DNA from: Paraburkholderia azotifigens
GTDB lineage: Bacteria > Pseudomonadota > Gammaproteobacteria > Burkholderiales > Burkholderiaceae
Reading direction: 5' to 3'
DNA length: 64,000 nucleotides
Assembly (NCBI RefSeq): GCF_007995085.1
Contig: NZ_VOQS01000005.1
Coordinates: forward strand, 2,046,001 to 2,110,000
Shown: positions 36,666 through 45,922 of the stretch, piece by piece
How the letters are laid out: every line of letters begins with the position of its first letter
How positions within the stretch are numbered: position 1 is the stretch's first letter
Translations under genes and position numbers: made by a program
The notes under the pieces: model-generated
Seen by the model: the letters and a program-made list of their open reading frames with translations, nothing else
Databases searched by the model: none
Told to the model about the DNA's origin: nothing

Positions 36666-37751
36666 ATGCCTGCACTTGGTTATATCGAAGTTTCCGGTTC
36701 GCCCTTCGAGGCGGGCCAGGCGTTGGGGCGCTTCGGCGCGTCAGCCGTGCATCGTCATCTCGTGCAATCGGCCGCCTGGCACGGCGTCATGCGATGGCGC
36801 GGCACACCGCTGGCCGCTGCGCTCGCCACGCACGCGCAACAGCGTTTCCCGAGCGTCTGGTCGGAGTTGCAGGGACTCGCCGAGGGCCTCGGTTTGCCGT
36901 TCGACGAAGTCTTTCTGTGGAATTGCCGGGGTGACGTATGGGCGGCGTCGCCCGATGGTTGCACGACAGTGCAGATGCCTTCTGACGACCACAAGCGCAT
37001 CAGTCACAACGAAGACGGCGATCCCGGTTTCGCGGGGCATTGTGCGATCGCGCAATGCCATATCGACGGCAGCCCTCGTTTTGCCGCGTTCGTGTATCCG
37101 GGCTCGCTGCCGGGGCATACGTTCGCCGTCACGGACGCGGGCCTTGCCGTCACCGTGAACAATCTTCGGCAACTCGGCGTGCAGGCGGGCGTGCCGCGCA
37201 TGGTGCTCACACGTGCCGTGCTGGATGCGCGCGATCTCGATGCGGCCGTCAGCGTGTTGCGCGACAGTCCGCGCGCCGGCGGTTTTCATCTGACGCTCGC
37301 GCACCGTGCGAGCGACTTGCTGCTGAGCGTCGAGTACAGCGCGCACGGTTGCTCGGTGCAGGAGATCGCGCAGCCTTCGTTGCATGCAAATCACGCGATC
37401 CATCCCGCGATGAGCGGATTCGCGCAGCGCGTGACGGATTCGTCGCGTCATCGGCAGGCACGCGGCGATGCGCTGCTGAACGAAGCGAATCGTTCCGGGT
37501 GCGAACCCGATCCGCTTGCGATCCTCGCCGATACGCACGACGCGTCGCTGCCGATCTATCGCGCCGATCCCGCCGACCCCGACGACGAGAACACGCTCGC
37601 AACCGCCGATATCGTGATCAGGGCGTCTCACATAGAATGGGACGTTTATGAACAGCCGGGGACGCCGCCCCGATATCGAATGATCGATGGACACAGACAA
37701 ACGAACGACACGCCGCAAGGCCGTGAGCAGCGACGAGACGAAGGCGCCTGA
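36666..37751 (+). CDS. C45-family Ntn hydrolase or acyltransferase
   Basis: The protein has 361 residues, beginning 10 bp after the ATPase stop. It resembles the acyl-CoA:6-aminopenicillanate acyltransferase/C45 group of self-cleaving Ntn hydrolases. The expected cleavage point is Gly98-Cys99 in SPDGCTTVQMP, which frees Cys99 as nucleophile, and HNEDG and TVNNLRQLG are family-like. Bacterial relatives cleave or form N-acyl bonds, so with the amino-acid importer it may release amino acids from acylated forms. The last 65 bp overlap the regulator gene in another frame, so the natural C-terminus might be a little different. Confidence 0.82.
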   Translation: MPALGYIEVSGSPFEAGQALGRFGASAVHRHLVQSAAWHGVMRWRGTPLAAALATHAQQRFPSVWSELQGLAEGLGLPFDEVFLWNCRGDVWAASPDGCTTVQMPSDDHKRISHNEDGDPGFAGHCAIAQCHIDGSPRFAAFVYPGSLPGHTFAVTDAGLAVTVNNLRQLGVQAGVPRMVLTRAVLDARDLDAAVSVLRDSPRAGGFHLTLAHRASDLLLSVEYSAHGCSVQEIAQPSLHANHAIHPAMSGFAQRVTDSSRHRQARGDALLNEANRSGCEPDPLAILADTHDASLPIYRADPADPDDENTLATADIVIRASHIEWDVYEQPGTPPRYRMIDGHRQTNDTPQGREQRRDEGA

Positions 37752-38685
37752 CACGATCGGCACTGCGCCGCGCAGTGTCGACGGACTGCGCGAGCTGATC
37801 GTGCGCATCGGCCGCGACGAGGCGGGCGTTTCGCTCGGCGGCAAGGCGCATACCGTGCTCGCCAGGCTGCTCGAACGGCCGGAGGAAGTGGCCGTGCGTA
37901 CCATCACCGACCTGGCGACGGCGCTCGACGTCAACGCATCGACGCTGACGCGCCTGAGCACGAAACTCGGCTATGCGGGGTTTGCGGATTTTCAGAGCGT
38001 GTTCCGCGATTCACTTGCACAACGGCACCGGCATTTCTATACGCACCAGGCGGAACGGCTCGTATCCGGGCAGAAGACGCGTGAGCACGGCGGCGCGCGT
38101 CCCGAGGGGTCGCCTGAAGTCGATGTCGTGGCGCAACTCGCGCGTGAATCGATTGGCAATGTCGAGGCGTTCCTCGCGCGGCTGTCTCCTGTCGATCTGC
38201 GTTGCGCGGCAACCTTGCTCGGCGATGCGCCGCGCGTACGCGTGCATGGTTTGCGGCAGTTCAGCGCGCTGGCCAGTTTTCTGTGTTACGGCCTCGGCAT
38301 GATCCGCACCGATGTCGCATTGCTCGACGCGCAAGGTCTCGGCGTCGCGGAAGGGCTCGCCCAGCTGCAGCGCGGCGATGTAGTCGTCGTGACGAGCGTC
38401 GCACCGTACACGCGCAGCGTCGCCGAGGCAGCCGCAGCCGCCGCCGACGCCGGCATGACCGTCATCGCGATCACCGATACGCTTGCGTCGCCGCTCGTGC
38501 CGCCTGCCCGCCACGCCTTTCTGATCCCGCACGAAAGCAGCTTCTTCAGCAACAGCATGGGCGCGTATCTGATCTTTTGCGAAGGGCTGCTCAATCTCGT
38601 CGCGACGCATCTCGGCGAACGCTCGCTGGAGGCGCTGTCGCGGCGTGAGCGGCTGATTACGACGTTGGGGATCGAGCGGGATTGA
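37687..38685 (+). CDS. MurR/RpiR-family transcriptional regulator
   Basis: A 332-residue regulator with an RpiR-type HTH (about 45-110; VRTITDLATALDVNASTLTRLSTKLG) and a SIS domain (about 165-310; GDVVVVTSVAPYTRSVAEAA) for a phosphosugar-like or related ligand. The ATG at 37687 gives 65 bp of overlap with the C45 gene; a GTG at 37723 would shorten that to 29 bp. It is the last gene of the ABC/hydrolase operon and the natural candidate to bind the TTGCGCAA array at 34383-34447. Confidence 0.88.
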   Translation: MDTDKRTTRRKAVSSDETKAPDTIGTAPRSVDGLRELIVRIGRDEAGVSLGGKAHTVLARLLERPEEVAVRTITDLATALDVNASTLTRLSTKLGYAGFADFQSVFRDSLAQRHRHFYTHQAERLVSGQKTREHGGARPEGSPEVDVVAQLARESIGNVEAFLARLSPVDLRCAATLLGDAPRVRVHGLRQFSALASFLCYGLGMIRTDVALLDAQGLGVAEGLAQLQRGDVVVVTSVAPYTRSVAEAAAAAADAGMTVIAITDTLASPLVPPARHAFLIPHESSFFSNSMGAYLIFCEGLLNLVATHLGERSLEALSRRERLITTLGIERD

Positions 38686-39354
38686 CGGGTTGGGGCGCGC
38701 GGGATTGCGAGGCGTGCCCGATGTCGCTTGAGCGCGATGGCGCCGTTCGTTTGCGCACGTTTCGTCTTCGCAATGTCGTGGAAAATTTTGGTCAGTTGCA
38801 CGTTGTCGGTGCTCCCGTTCTGATTCGCTTCCCGAGCCCCTCTTTCCGGGAGTGGGGCGTGTCGGGCGGGAGTGGCAAGGATCGTTGTCGATCCCGCATG
38901 AGTCCTCATGCCAGTGCAGACCTTTACCCTGATCGATCTCGCCGGATCCATCGCGTTACCGCGCGTTCTTCGAGCCGTATTTGCTGAGTGCGCTGCGCGA
39001 TCGTGGACACGCGTTTCTGGGCGGTTTGAGTGTTTCCGCGATCCTGTGAAGCCGCGCCGCGATGGGATGGCGACCGGCTACGCGACGCATCTCGGCTTCG
39101 ACCTGGCGAGGCTCAGCCTTGGGGAGTTTCGCGACGACACGTCTCGCGGATGTCAGACCGGGTCACCCTCTTCTCCGCATCGCCCGTCTTCTGCCTTTTT
39201 CGGGTGGCCGCCTCCCTCATCCTTCGACAGCGGCGCAATGCCATATTGAACCGTGTGTCATAAAAATGTCACAATCTAGGTTTCAAGATCGAAACCGTGT
39301 TGGCCAGTCCCCAGACACGTGTGCCCGCTGTCGCAAGAATCATAGAGGCGCCCC
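38686..39354. other. Intergenic region, mostly empty
   Basis: This 669-bp stretch has no convincing gene. A short protein-like piece in one frame (near 38960-39050, YRAFFEPYLLSALRDRG) ends at a stop and lacks a start, and may be a decayed fragment. Near the right end it holds a Pho-box-like sequence (39255-39272) and a GGTTTC/GAAACC inverted repeat (39279-39296). Confidence 0.4.
39255..39272 (+). promoter_or_regulatory. Pho-box-like PhoB site
   Basis: GTGTCATAAAAATGTCAC matches the E. coli Pho box consensus CTGTCATAAAACTGTCAC at 16 of 18 positions, with both TGTCA half-sites 11 bp apart. It lies 82 bp upstream of the small gene at 39355, in the orientation expected to activate it. Confidence 0.6.
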
Positions 39355-39615
39355 ATGACGCAAACCTACGAATACAACGGCTTCACGCTGCGTGTTGCCG
39401 TCGAGTCCGAGTTCCGGCCGCACGCAGCGCGTGCGCGTACGAACCAACCCGGCTACGTTGCGGTCGTGCGGATCTGTGAGTCGGGGACTTCGGTGTCGAG
39501 GTTCTCGCCGCTACGGCTCGGCGATGCTGCCGGCCAGGCATTTGCCAGCAAGGATGACGCGCTGACGGGCGGGTACAGTGCAGCTCGCACGATCGTGGAC
39601 GACCTGTTCGGCTGA
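39355..39615 (+). CDS. Small conserved-looking protein, unknown function
   Basis: An 86-residue protein starting MTQTYEYNGFTLRVAVESE, with a compact alpha/beta pattern and a C-terminal helix SAARTIVDDLFG. No domain is recognised. Proteins of this size and pattern (a beta-rich N-terminus and a terminal AR-x-x-ID helix) occur in Burkholderiaceae; the product at 51066 is vaguely similar in plan. A Pho-box-like site upstream suggests phosphate control. The ribosome binding site (GAGGCGCC) is moderate. Confidence 0.6.
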   Translation: MTQTYEYNGFTLRVAVESEFRPHAARARTNQPGYVAVVRICESGTSVSRFSPLRLGDAAGQAFASKDDALTGGYSAARTIVDDLFG

Positions 39616-39706
39616 CCGTGCAGGTCGGCATCCATGCGATGCGGCGGATCGATCGTCCGCCACGGGACACGGCCTGGATTCGTTCAACCCGCGCGCTAGC
39701 AGAACG

Positions 39707-40327
39707 TTAGAACGTGCCGTTCAGAAAGCCTCCGGGGGCCGCTAACACTTCGTTCGGCGATTCCTCGGGCAGCAGATGACCGCCCGGCAATCCTCTGCCC
39801 GTGACAATCGCCGCCCATCGGGACCACGTATCAATGGGTGAGGTGTTCCGCGCCTTCTGTTCGTTCTCGCTCCACCACACCAGCATCGGACAGGCAAGCT
39901 TTCGGCCCGCAGCAAAGTCGCTCGCGTCGTGTTCGAGATCCTCGGACGTGGCGGCGCGATAGTCCTCGCACATCGCGTGGCGCACGTCCGGATTCCGGAA
40001 TGCGGTGCGATAAGCGTCGAGCGCCAAAGGATCGATTCGCTCGAGTCCGCCAGCCATCTTCGCCAGTGCTGCGTCGATGTAAGCATCGGGATCGGGCGCC
40101 AGCATCCGTTCCGGAAGGTCCGCGGGCTGTGCCAGGAAGAACCAGTGCCAGGCGTTGAGCGCAAAAGCCTTGTCGACATTGGCGAAAGCATCGAGGGTAG
40201 GGATGACGGTCAGCGATGCATACACGGCGACTCGCTGAGGATGGTCCAGCGCAAGCCGGTATCCGGCGCGTGCGCCCCGGTCATGTCCGACCACGGCGTA
40301 CCGCTCGTGCCCGAGCCGCTCCATCAA
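39707..40327 (-). pseudogene. Truncated fluoroacetate/haloacetate dehalogenase-like hydrolase
   Basis: The open frame codes for 206 residues that match the C-terminal two thirds of an alpha/beta hydrolase of the haloacetate dehalogenase type. The nucleophile Asp is in VVGHDRGARAGYRLALDHP, DPxxxIDAALAKM covers the cap, and the catalytic His is in LPGGHLLPEESP. About 95 N-terminal residues, including the oxyanion HGxP motif, are missing. Similarity stops near 40340, and beyond it the strand changes to part of an MFS transporter. A functional enzyme is unlikely. Confidence 0.75.
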
Positions 40328-40385
40328 CGCGACGAGCGCGCCGACACCGCGGCATTTGGTCCAGCGCAGCTAATCGTTGCGGGTC

Positions 40386-40598
40386 CGGCGCGCCCAACGC
40401 GCCGATGACACAAACAGTCAGCGTGATAGTCCCGACAATCAGCGGAATATGCTGTGTTCCCGGCGGCACGGCGACGGCGATGAGTGCGGGCAGAATCGCG
40501 GTGATGGCCGTGCCGGCGTTCTGGCCGATTGCCATCGCCGTGACTCGCGTGCGCGTGGGAAACAGTTCCGGCTGTGTGCCGCCAGTCCACAACGCAGC
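40386..40598 (-). pseudogene. C-terminal fragment of MFS (MHS) transporter
   Basis: About 70 residues in one minus-strand frame match the last two helices of a metabolite:H+ symporter: PELFPTRTRVTAMAIGQN, then TAITAILPALIAVAVPPG and IPLIVGTITLTVCVIGALGA. The rest of the transporter is absent on both sides. It directly abuts the truncated dehalogenase, so a deletion probably joined two formerly separate genes. Confidence 0.7.
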
Positions 40599-41060
40599 GC
40601 ACCAGCGGCACAAAGAGCTATTACGCAATGTCTGTCTCATCCTTATTGAGCCGGGCAGACGGTAGCCATGCTTCCGGGTATTGGGCCCAGACTGACGATT
40701 GACGTGTATCAATTTCAACGATGTTCGATCGGGTAGTGTGGGAAGAAAATTTGGCGCAGTGTGAACATTCGCCGCGGGATACGATCCGTCAGGAATCGGA
40801 CCGTCACTTGCCGCCGTTGATCATCGCACGCCTCGATCGAAGCGCCGTGCGCCACGCAAAAAACTACGAGTCCCGACTTCAAATTCGGATCGAAGGCTCC
40901 GAGACTGGGTCTGAGCTGCAGAAGATCAACTTGGCCTTATTGACTTGTCATCGAGCGACCGTGCGGAAGGACCATGCAACCGTAAGCTGTCCTTAAACAC
41001 CCAAAAGGTGCAAACGACCTGCCCACGGTTCAAGGAGGCGATAGCCTGACGGGAGGAGCA

Positions 41061-41762
41061 ATGTCCTACGTGCAACATCTGGCAGCCAGCATTTCGCCAC
41101 TACGCAAGGCCAGCATGGTCGCGCTTCTGGTGTTTCTCGTTGTTTCCGTGTTCGGCGTGCCATTCTTCACTGAGCTGGACAGCCAGGCAGGCCGGATCGT
41201 ACAGGATGTGCTTTTTTCGCTGATACTTTTGACCGGCGCGGTAACGGCAGCAGAACGACCCGGAGCCTTCCCCCTGATTGCGCTGGGTGCTCTTGTTGCT
41301 ATCGCAGTGCGCTGCGCCAGCTGGCTATTTCCGCCGGATTACACGTTGGCCGTACGTGTCGAGACCGCTCTCGCTGCCGTCGCGCTGATTAGCGTGACCC
41401 TTGGCATGACTGTGTTCGGCCCTGGCAAGGTGACATTTGACCGGATCGACGGCGCTGTCGCGCTCTACGTCCTCATGGGCATGATCTGGGCATATGCCTA
41501 TCAGCTTGCCAGCATCCTCGTTCCCAACGCGTTTTCTGGCGCGACACTCGACCCGAACCGGGAGAACCCGTCCACCTGGATATATTTCAGTTTTGTCACG
41601 TTGACTACGGCAGGGTATGGGGACATTGTGCCCGTTGCGCGTCAGGCGAGATCGCTTGCGAATCTTGAGGGACTTGTTGGGCAGCTGTATCCCGCTATCG
41701 TGCTCGCGCGACTTGTGTCCTTGCACCTGGCGGGCGGTAGTTCCGGGACAAACAAATCGTGA
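41061..41762 (+). CDS. Potassium-channel-like membrane protein
   Basis: A 233-residue protein with about five or six helices. The C-terminal part is a pore module: a helix near 132-153, the re-entrant loop with the K+ selectivity filter TTAGYGD (182-188), and a final helix near 203-225. The N-terminal helices (18-38, 48-90, 103-120) are not a charged voltage sensor. There is no RCK domain, so gating is unclear. It is a single gene with TAGAGG-like sequence absent and GGGAGGAGC upstream of the ATG. Confidence 0.85.
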   Translation: MSYVQHLAASISPLRKASMVALLVFLVVSVFGVPFFTELDSQAGRIVQDVLFSLILLTGAVTAAERPGAFPLIALGALVAIAVRCASWLFPPDYTLAVRVETALAAVALISVTLGMTVFGPGKVTFDRIDGAVALYVLMGMIWAYAYQLASILVPNAFSGATLDPNRENPSTWIYFSFVTLTTAGYGDIVPVARQARSLANLEGLVGQLYPAIVLARLVSLHLAGGSSGTNKS

Positions 41763-42029
41763 TTCCATACCGTGCTGGATCAAGCAGGGCAGCGCCCTGC
41801 CGGTTTCTTAAGATACGGGTCAACGTCATCAGGTCCGGAATCCGCTGGCTGCGTTCGCGTGCGCCAATGTTCCCACGGCGTGCGAGCGGCGACATCGAGT
41901 ATGTCGTCTTCGACGAACGAAAGGATCACCATCCTGCGCACGATTGAATGTTTGACTGACGTCAACGGCATGACGGCACCGCCGCATATGCTCACTTCAT
42001 CGAAGAGCCGATAGTCGCGGGTGGTTGTC

Positions 42030-42206
42030 ATGATTAAAAGAGTCGTCCTGGTTGGTCTGCTCGTGCTTCCGGGCGCCTTTGTCGTGTTGGGCGCAGCCTG
42101 CATTCATCCACGCTTGCGCCGGGAGATCCTGCTAATGAGCGGATTCTCACGACCCGTGGCCATGGTGGGGCGCGTATGTACGGGAATCCGGCAACGGCTT
42201 CCCTGA
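42030..42206 (+). CDS. Possible small membrane protein
   Basis: This frame codes for 58 residues: MIKRVVLVGLLVLPGAFVVL forms one hydrophobic helix, and a basic amphipathic tail follows. An in-frame GTG at 42021 is an alternative start. No family is recognised and the ribosome binding site is poor. A 83-codon frame starts on the other strand at the same place, so at most one is likely real. Confidence 0.3.
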   Translation: MIKRVVLVGLLVLPGAFVVLGAACIHPRLRREILLMSGFSRPVAMVGRVCTGIRQRLP

Positions 42207-42464
42207 CGGGTGAAGGACTCGACTGTCCTCATCGAAATCCTCCCTTCCATCGCTTCGCGATGTCTGCCTGGAACGCAGCTTGAGTTCAATCCGTTGCGTT
42301 GCCGTCACGCCGCTCCCGTTTTAAGCATCGAACGAATAACCGAAAAGTTTGCTGATTTTAGCTAGCGTATGGCGTTTGCGCGGCAAAACTTGCCTGTAGG
42401 TTGTGAAAGTGGGTGCCGTTGGAAGGTCGGCACAGAAAGGGGCAACGCAACGAAGGAGCACAGC

Positions 42465-43712
42465 GTGCGAGCGATGCGGCTACCTACGCTCTCTGTCAGC
42501 GCCGGCTTTAAATCGAGCGCGCCGACATGGGTGCTGTTGCAGCAGGTGTTGATGCGCGGGCTCGTAGCTGTCAAGTTCCTTGCGATCGGCCGCATTCTCG
42601 GGCCGGAGGCGATCGGCAGCGTGAGCGTCGCGCTGCTCGCTGTCGCGATTGCAGAGTCTCTGTCGGACACGGGCTTGTCGCAGGCGGTGATCCAGGGGCA
42701 GGCGTCGCCGACGCGTGACGAACTGGGCGCCGTCTGGACCACGCTCGCCACACGCGGCCTGGTGATCGGCGCCGCGCTCGTCGCGATTGCGCCGCTGATG
42801 AACAGCCAGTTTCATCTGGGCGGCGCGCTGCTGCTGTTGCAGCTTGCGGCGCTGTTGCCGCTGCTGCGCGGTGTCGCGTCACCCGCCTATTACGTCGTGC
42901 AGCGCGAGCGGCGCTTCCAGCATGTCGCGCTCGTCGAGATATCGGCGGCGTTCCTCGACTGCTGTTGCGGGCTCGCGCTGGCGCTGGCGGGCGCGGGCGC
43001 CTATTCGGTGCTGATCGGGATGATCGTCGGCGAATCGCTGAAGACGGCGCTCACATGGATCACGATGAACCCGCGTCCGCCCATCCGCTTGCGCTGGTCG
43101 GGCATCGGTCATTACATCGGTTTCAGCCGCTGGATCTGGGCCGGCAGCGTCGTCAATCTGGTCCTCAACCAGTTCGACAAGGTCGTGGTCGGCAAGCTGC
43201 TCGGACCGGCGCAACTCGGTGCGTACCAGATGTCCTCGCGGCTCGCGCAGATGCTGCTCGCCGACGCCGCGATCGCGATGTCGCAGTATCTGTTTCCCAC
43301 CTTTGCCGCGCGTCATCGCGCCGATCCTCATGCGGCCGCGCGGCTCTTCAAGCGCTATATCGGCGTGATCGCGCTCGGGCTGGTGGTCGTCGTGATCGTG
43401 CTGCGGCTGGCGGCGCAGCCGCTGTTCGCGCTGGTTCTCGGACCGGCCTGGCTGCCCGCCGTGCCGCTCTTCAAGATCTTCGCGATCAACATGGCGATCG
43501 GCGCGCTGATCGCGGTGCTGGTGTCGTATCTGCGGGCTGTCGGCGATGCGAAAGCGACGACGCAGGCTTCTGTGATCGAGGTGATCGTGCTGCTTGCCTG
43601 TGTGCCGCCCGCGACGCACTACTGGGGCGTCACGGGTATAGCCTGGTCGATCACAGTGGGGTTGAGCGTCGCTGCGGCATGGATGCTTTACAGAATCGCG
43701 AGGGCGCTGTAA
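42465..43712 (+). CDS. Wzx-type polysaccharide/lipid flippase
   Basis: The protein has 415 residues from a GTG at 42465, picked because AAGGAG at 42453-42458 is 6 bp upstream; an ATG at 42474 is too far from it. About 12 helices of the MATE/polysaccharide-biosynthesis fold are visible, with FLAIGRILGPEAIGSVSVA and the characteristic FDKVVVGKLLGPAQLGAYQMSSRL. It should flip a lipid-linked glycan or similar molecule across the inner membrane. The gene leads the block 42.4-49.3 kb; its codon use is GC-rich while the next gene is not. Confidence 0.88.
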   Translation: MRAMRLPTLSVSAGFKSSAPTWVLLQQVLMRGLVAVKFLAIGRILGPEAIGSVSVALLAVAIAESLSDTGLSQAVIQGQASPTRDELGAVWTTLATRGLVIGAALVAIAPLMNSQFHLGGALLLLQLAALLPLLRGVASPAYYVVQRERRFQHVALVEISAAFLDCCCGLALALAGAGAYSVLIGMIVGESLKTALTWITMNPRPPIRLRWSGIGHYIGFSRWIWAGSVVNLVLNQFDKVVVGKLLGPAQLGAYQMSSRLAQMLLADAAIAMSQYLFPTFAARHRADPHAAARLFKRYIGVIALGLVVVVIVLRLAAQPLFALVLGPAWLPAVPLFKIFAINMAIGALIAVLVSYLRAVGDAKATTQASVIEVIVLLACVPPATHYWGVTGIAWSITVGLSVAAAWMLYRIARAL

Positions 43713-43820
43713 TGCCGGCGTGTGTAGGGTAGTCGCATTTTCTCTTCCGTAATTGCGCGACTGCAACAAGGAAAGCAGGTCAGTCGTGACGAAGCCAAAT
43801 ATCTATCCGAGGGCTGAAAA

Positions 43821-44690
43821 ATGAATTCAAATCTTGGAAACCTGCCGTTCAACAGGTATCAGTTCAATGTTCATTCGCAGAACGGTGAAGATGGCGTTAT
43901 CGCCGAACTGCACAAGCGCCTTGGCCTGGACGCAAGCAACGATAGTTGGTGCGTCGAATTTGGCGCGTGGGATGGCATGCATTTGAGCAACACATTTGCT
44001 CTCGTAGAACAGGGGTGGCGCGCAGTTTATATAGAGGGTGATGCCACCCGATATAAGGACCTGCTCGATACAGCCACGAGGTATTCGAAGATCGTACCGG
44101 TGTGCGCTTTCGTGGCGCGCTCTTCGGCCGACGAATTGTCGCTGGATGCAATTCTCAGGAAGACCAGCATACCCTCTGAGTTTTCATTGCTATCGATTGA
44201 CATTGACTCATACGACTGTGACGTGTGGGAATCCTTGACGGACTATATGCCAAAGATCGTCGTGATCGAAATCAACTCGAGCGTTCCGCCGGGGATAGTG
44301 TGGAGACATAGCGATAAAACGCCTGGCAACACGTTCTCTGCAACGTGCAATGTGGCGCGTCGAAAAGGCTATACGCTTGTCTGCCACACGGGAAACCTGA
44401 TATTCGTGCGGGACGATCTGGTAGTGAACCTGGATATCGATAAACGGTATATCGACTTCCCAGAACTCCTTTTCCAGTTCGACGGAATCTGGGTGCCGGA
44501 AAACCTCTTCCGTGAACCGAAGCCGGGGCTCGCCATTGTCAGGGGATTTGCCACCAGGCTGATTCCCAAACAACTTCTGCCCGTAGTCAGGAAAGCCTAT
44601 AAAGCCTTATCGGACCGCACGGCTGAGCGAGATCAGATACGCGACGTAGCGAGTGGACTTGACGTTATTCCGGATAGAAGGCATCGATGA
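43821..44690 (+). CDS. FkbM-like methyltransferase
   Basis: A 289-residue protein with an SAM-methyltransferase core. WCVEFGAWDGMHLSNTFALV is the glycine-rich motif I, AVYIEGD is motif II with the acidic residue, and SLLSIDIDSYDCDVWESL is motif IV. It fits the FkbM/hypermethylase family, which modifies sugars or small molecules. Codon choice is visibly less GC-rich than in the flippase gene, hinting at acquisition from elsewhere. The next gene begins 70 bp downstream. The C-terminal 40 residues are basic and poorly conserved in pattern. Confidence 0.75.
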   Translation: MNSNLGNLPFNRYQFNVHSQNGEDGVIAELHKRLGLDASNDSWCVEFGAWDGMHLSNTFALVEQGWRAVYIEGDATRYKDLLDTATRYSKIVPVCAFVARSSADELSLDAILRKTSIPSEFSLLSIDIDSYDCDVWESLTDYMPKIVVIEINSSVPPGIVWRHSDKTPGNTFSATCNVARRKGYTLVCHTGNLIFVRDDLVVNLDIDKRYIDFPELLFQFDGIWVPENLFREPKPGLAIVRGFATRLIPKQLLPVVRKAYKALSDRTAERDQIRDVASGLDVIPDRRHR

Positions 44691-44760
44691 CCTCCAGCAA
44701 TGGCAGTTTGTGACGACGGATAAGGGGGCGAACACCCGACAATCAGGAGACAAGGCAATC

Positions 44761-45915
44761 ATGAACGCGCACACAGAGGATGGCGAGGCGCCCGGGCTGC
44801 ACCGGCGCTTGATGCGATACGATCCGATTCTTGGCTACCGGTTCGCACCCGGCCTCAAGCTCCGGATCCCACACGAAGGGGGCGGATACCTGGTGAAAAC
44901 CAATCGTGACGGTTTTCGCTGTGAGCACCAGGTCACCCCATGCAAGCACACCAGACATCGTGTCCTGGTTTTCGGCGACTCATACACCGCGGGTGATGGC
45001 GTCAGCAACGGAAAACGGTACACGGACGTACTGGAACAGCAATTGACCGACACCGAGGTGCTTAACTTCGGCCTGAGCGGCAGCGGCACCGACCAGCAAT
45101 ATCTCGTGTTTCAGCAGTATGCCGCCCAGATCGAATACGACGCCGTTGTCATCAGCGTGCTTGTCGAGAACATCCAGCGCAATGTGGTTCGCGAGCGCGG
45201 ATGGGCGGACCGCACTGGTGAGGCGATTCGGGTGCCCAAGCCGTGGTTCGAATTTTCTGCCGGCGATGGCCTCACCCTGAAGGGCGTACCCGTTCCGCAG
45301 CCCTACAGGGACGAGAATCCATCGCAACCGTCGGGAGGCGGCATCGCTTCGTTGCGCTCGAGTCTACGCAAGATGGTCAACAGGATCGGCCCCGATTTCA
45401 AAGACGCCTGCCAGCGGATAACCAGGTTCCAGCCGCTTCCAGAGTACAACGCCTCGAGCAATGAAAGCTGGAAGCTCATGCAGGCTATCCTCGGAAAATG
45501 GGTATCAGAGCTTTCAGTACCGGCTGTGATTGTCGTCATGCCTGTCTACCAGTATGTAGAGGAAACGGCGAGTTACAGGAATATTCGCAAACGCTTCGAC
45601 GAACTTGCGCAGTCGGTTGGAGTGCTTGTCTATCACGTCCTTGATGATTTTCAGCAGTATCCAGCCGGTAAGAGACGACAGTTGCGTTTCCGGATGGACT
45701 GCCATTACACACCGATCGCGCACGACCTGATGGGACGCGCTCTGGCTAAGGTCGTGGCGCCATTGCTGCAAGCAGGCGGACGCACCGAACATAGTCCGAT
45801 GCCGGGCGCAGCGTCCGGAATCGATGACGAGCGGCAGATGCCGCGGCCCGGCGATCCAGGCAAACAGGAAACAGGTGGCGAACGGGCGTTACCTTCGCAA
45901 GGCGTTGCCACTTGA
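44761..45915 (+). CDS. SGNH/GDSL hydrolase-like protein
   Basis: The protein has 384 residues from the ATG at 44761, with CAGGAG about 12 bp upstream. The GDSL nucleophile block is VLVFGDSYTAGDGV with Ser74, and the distal Asp/His block is MDCHYTPIAH (D313, H315). GSGTDQQYLVFQQY resembles the second block. It may act as an esterase or acyltransferase on the same product that the neighbours carbamoylate. There is no signal peptide, so it acts in the cytoplasm. The C-terminal 60 residues are low-complexity and rich in Pro, Gly and Gln. The next gene begins 7 bp later. Confidence 0.8.
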   Translation: MNAHTEDGEAPGLHRRLMRYDPILGYRFAPGLKLRIPHEGGGYLVKTNRDGFRCEHQVTPCKHTRHRVLVFGDSYTAGDGVSNGKRYTDVLEQQLTDTEVLNFGLSGSGTDQQYLVFQQYAAQIEYDAVVISVLVENIQRNVVRERGWADRTGEAIRVPKPWFEFSAGDGLTLKGVPVPQPYRDENPSQPSGGGIASLRSSLRKMVNRIGPDFKDACQRITRFQPLPEYNASSNESWKLMQAILGKWVSELSVPAVIVVMPVYQYVEETASYRNIRKRFDELAQSVGVLVYHVLDDFQQYPAGKRRQLRFRMDCHYTPIAHDLMGRALAKVVAPLLQAGGRTEHSPMPGAASGIDDERQMPRPGDPGKQETGGERALPSQGVAT

Positions 45916-45922
45916 GGCCCAT

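Noticed and set aside
38905..39060. Short protein-like piece YRAFFEPYLLSALRDRG
   Set aside because: It has no start codon and stops after about 40 codons; it may be a fragment but the parent is not recognisable.
40721..40996. 91-codon plus-strand frame (MFDRVVWEENLAQC)
   Set aside because: No ribosome binding site, no domain, and it lies next to decayed genes.
41780..42031. 83-codon minus-strand frame starting MTTTRDYRLFDEV
   Set aside because: It is divergent from the short frame at 42030 and overlaps its start; there is no good ribosome binding site and no domain.
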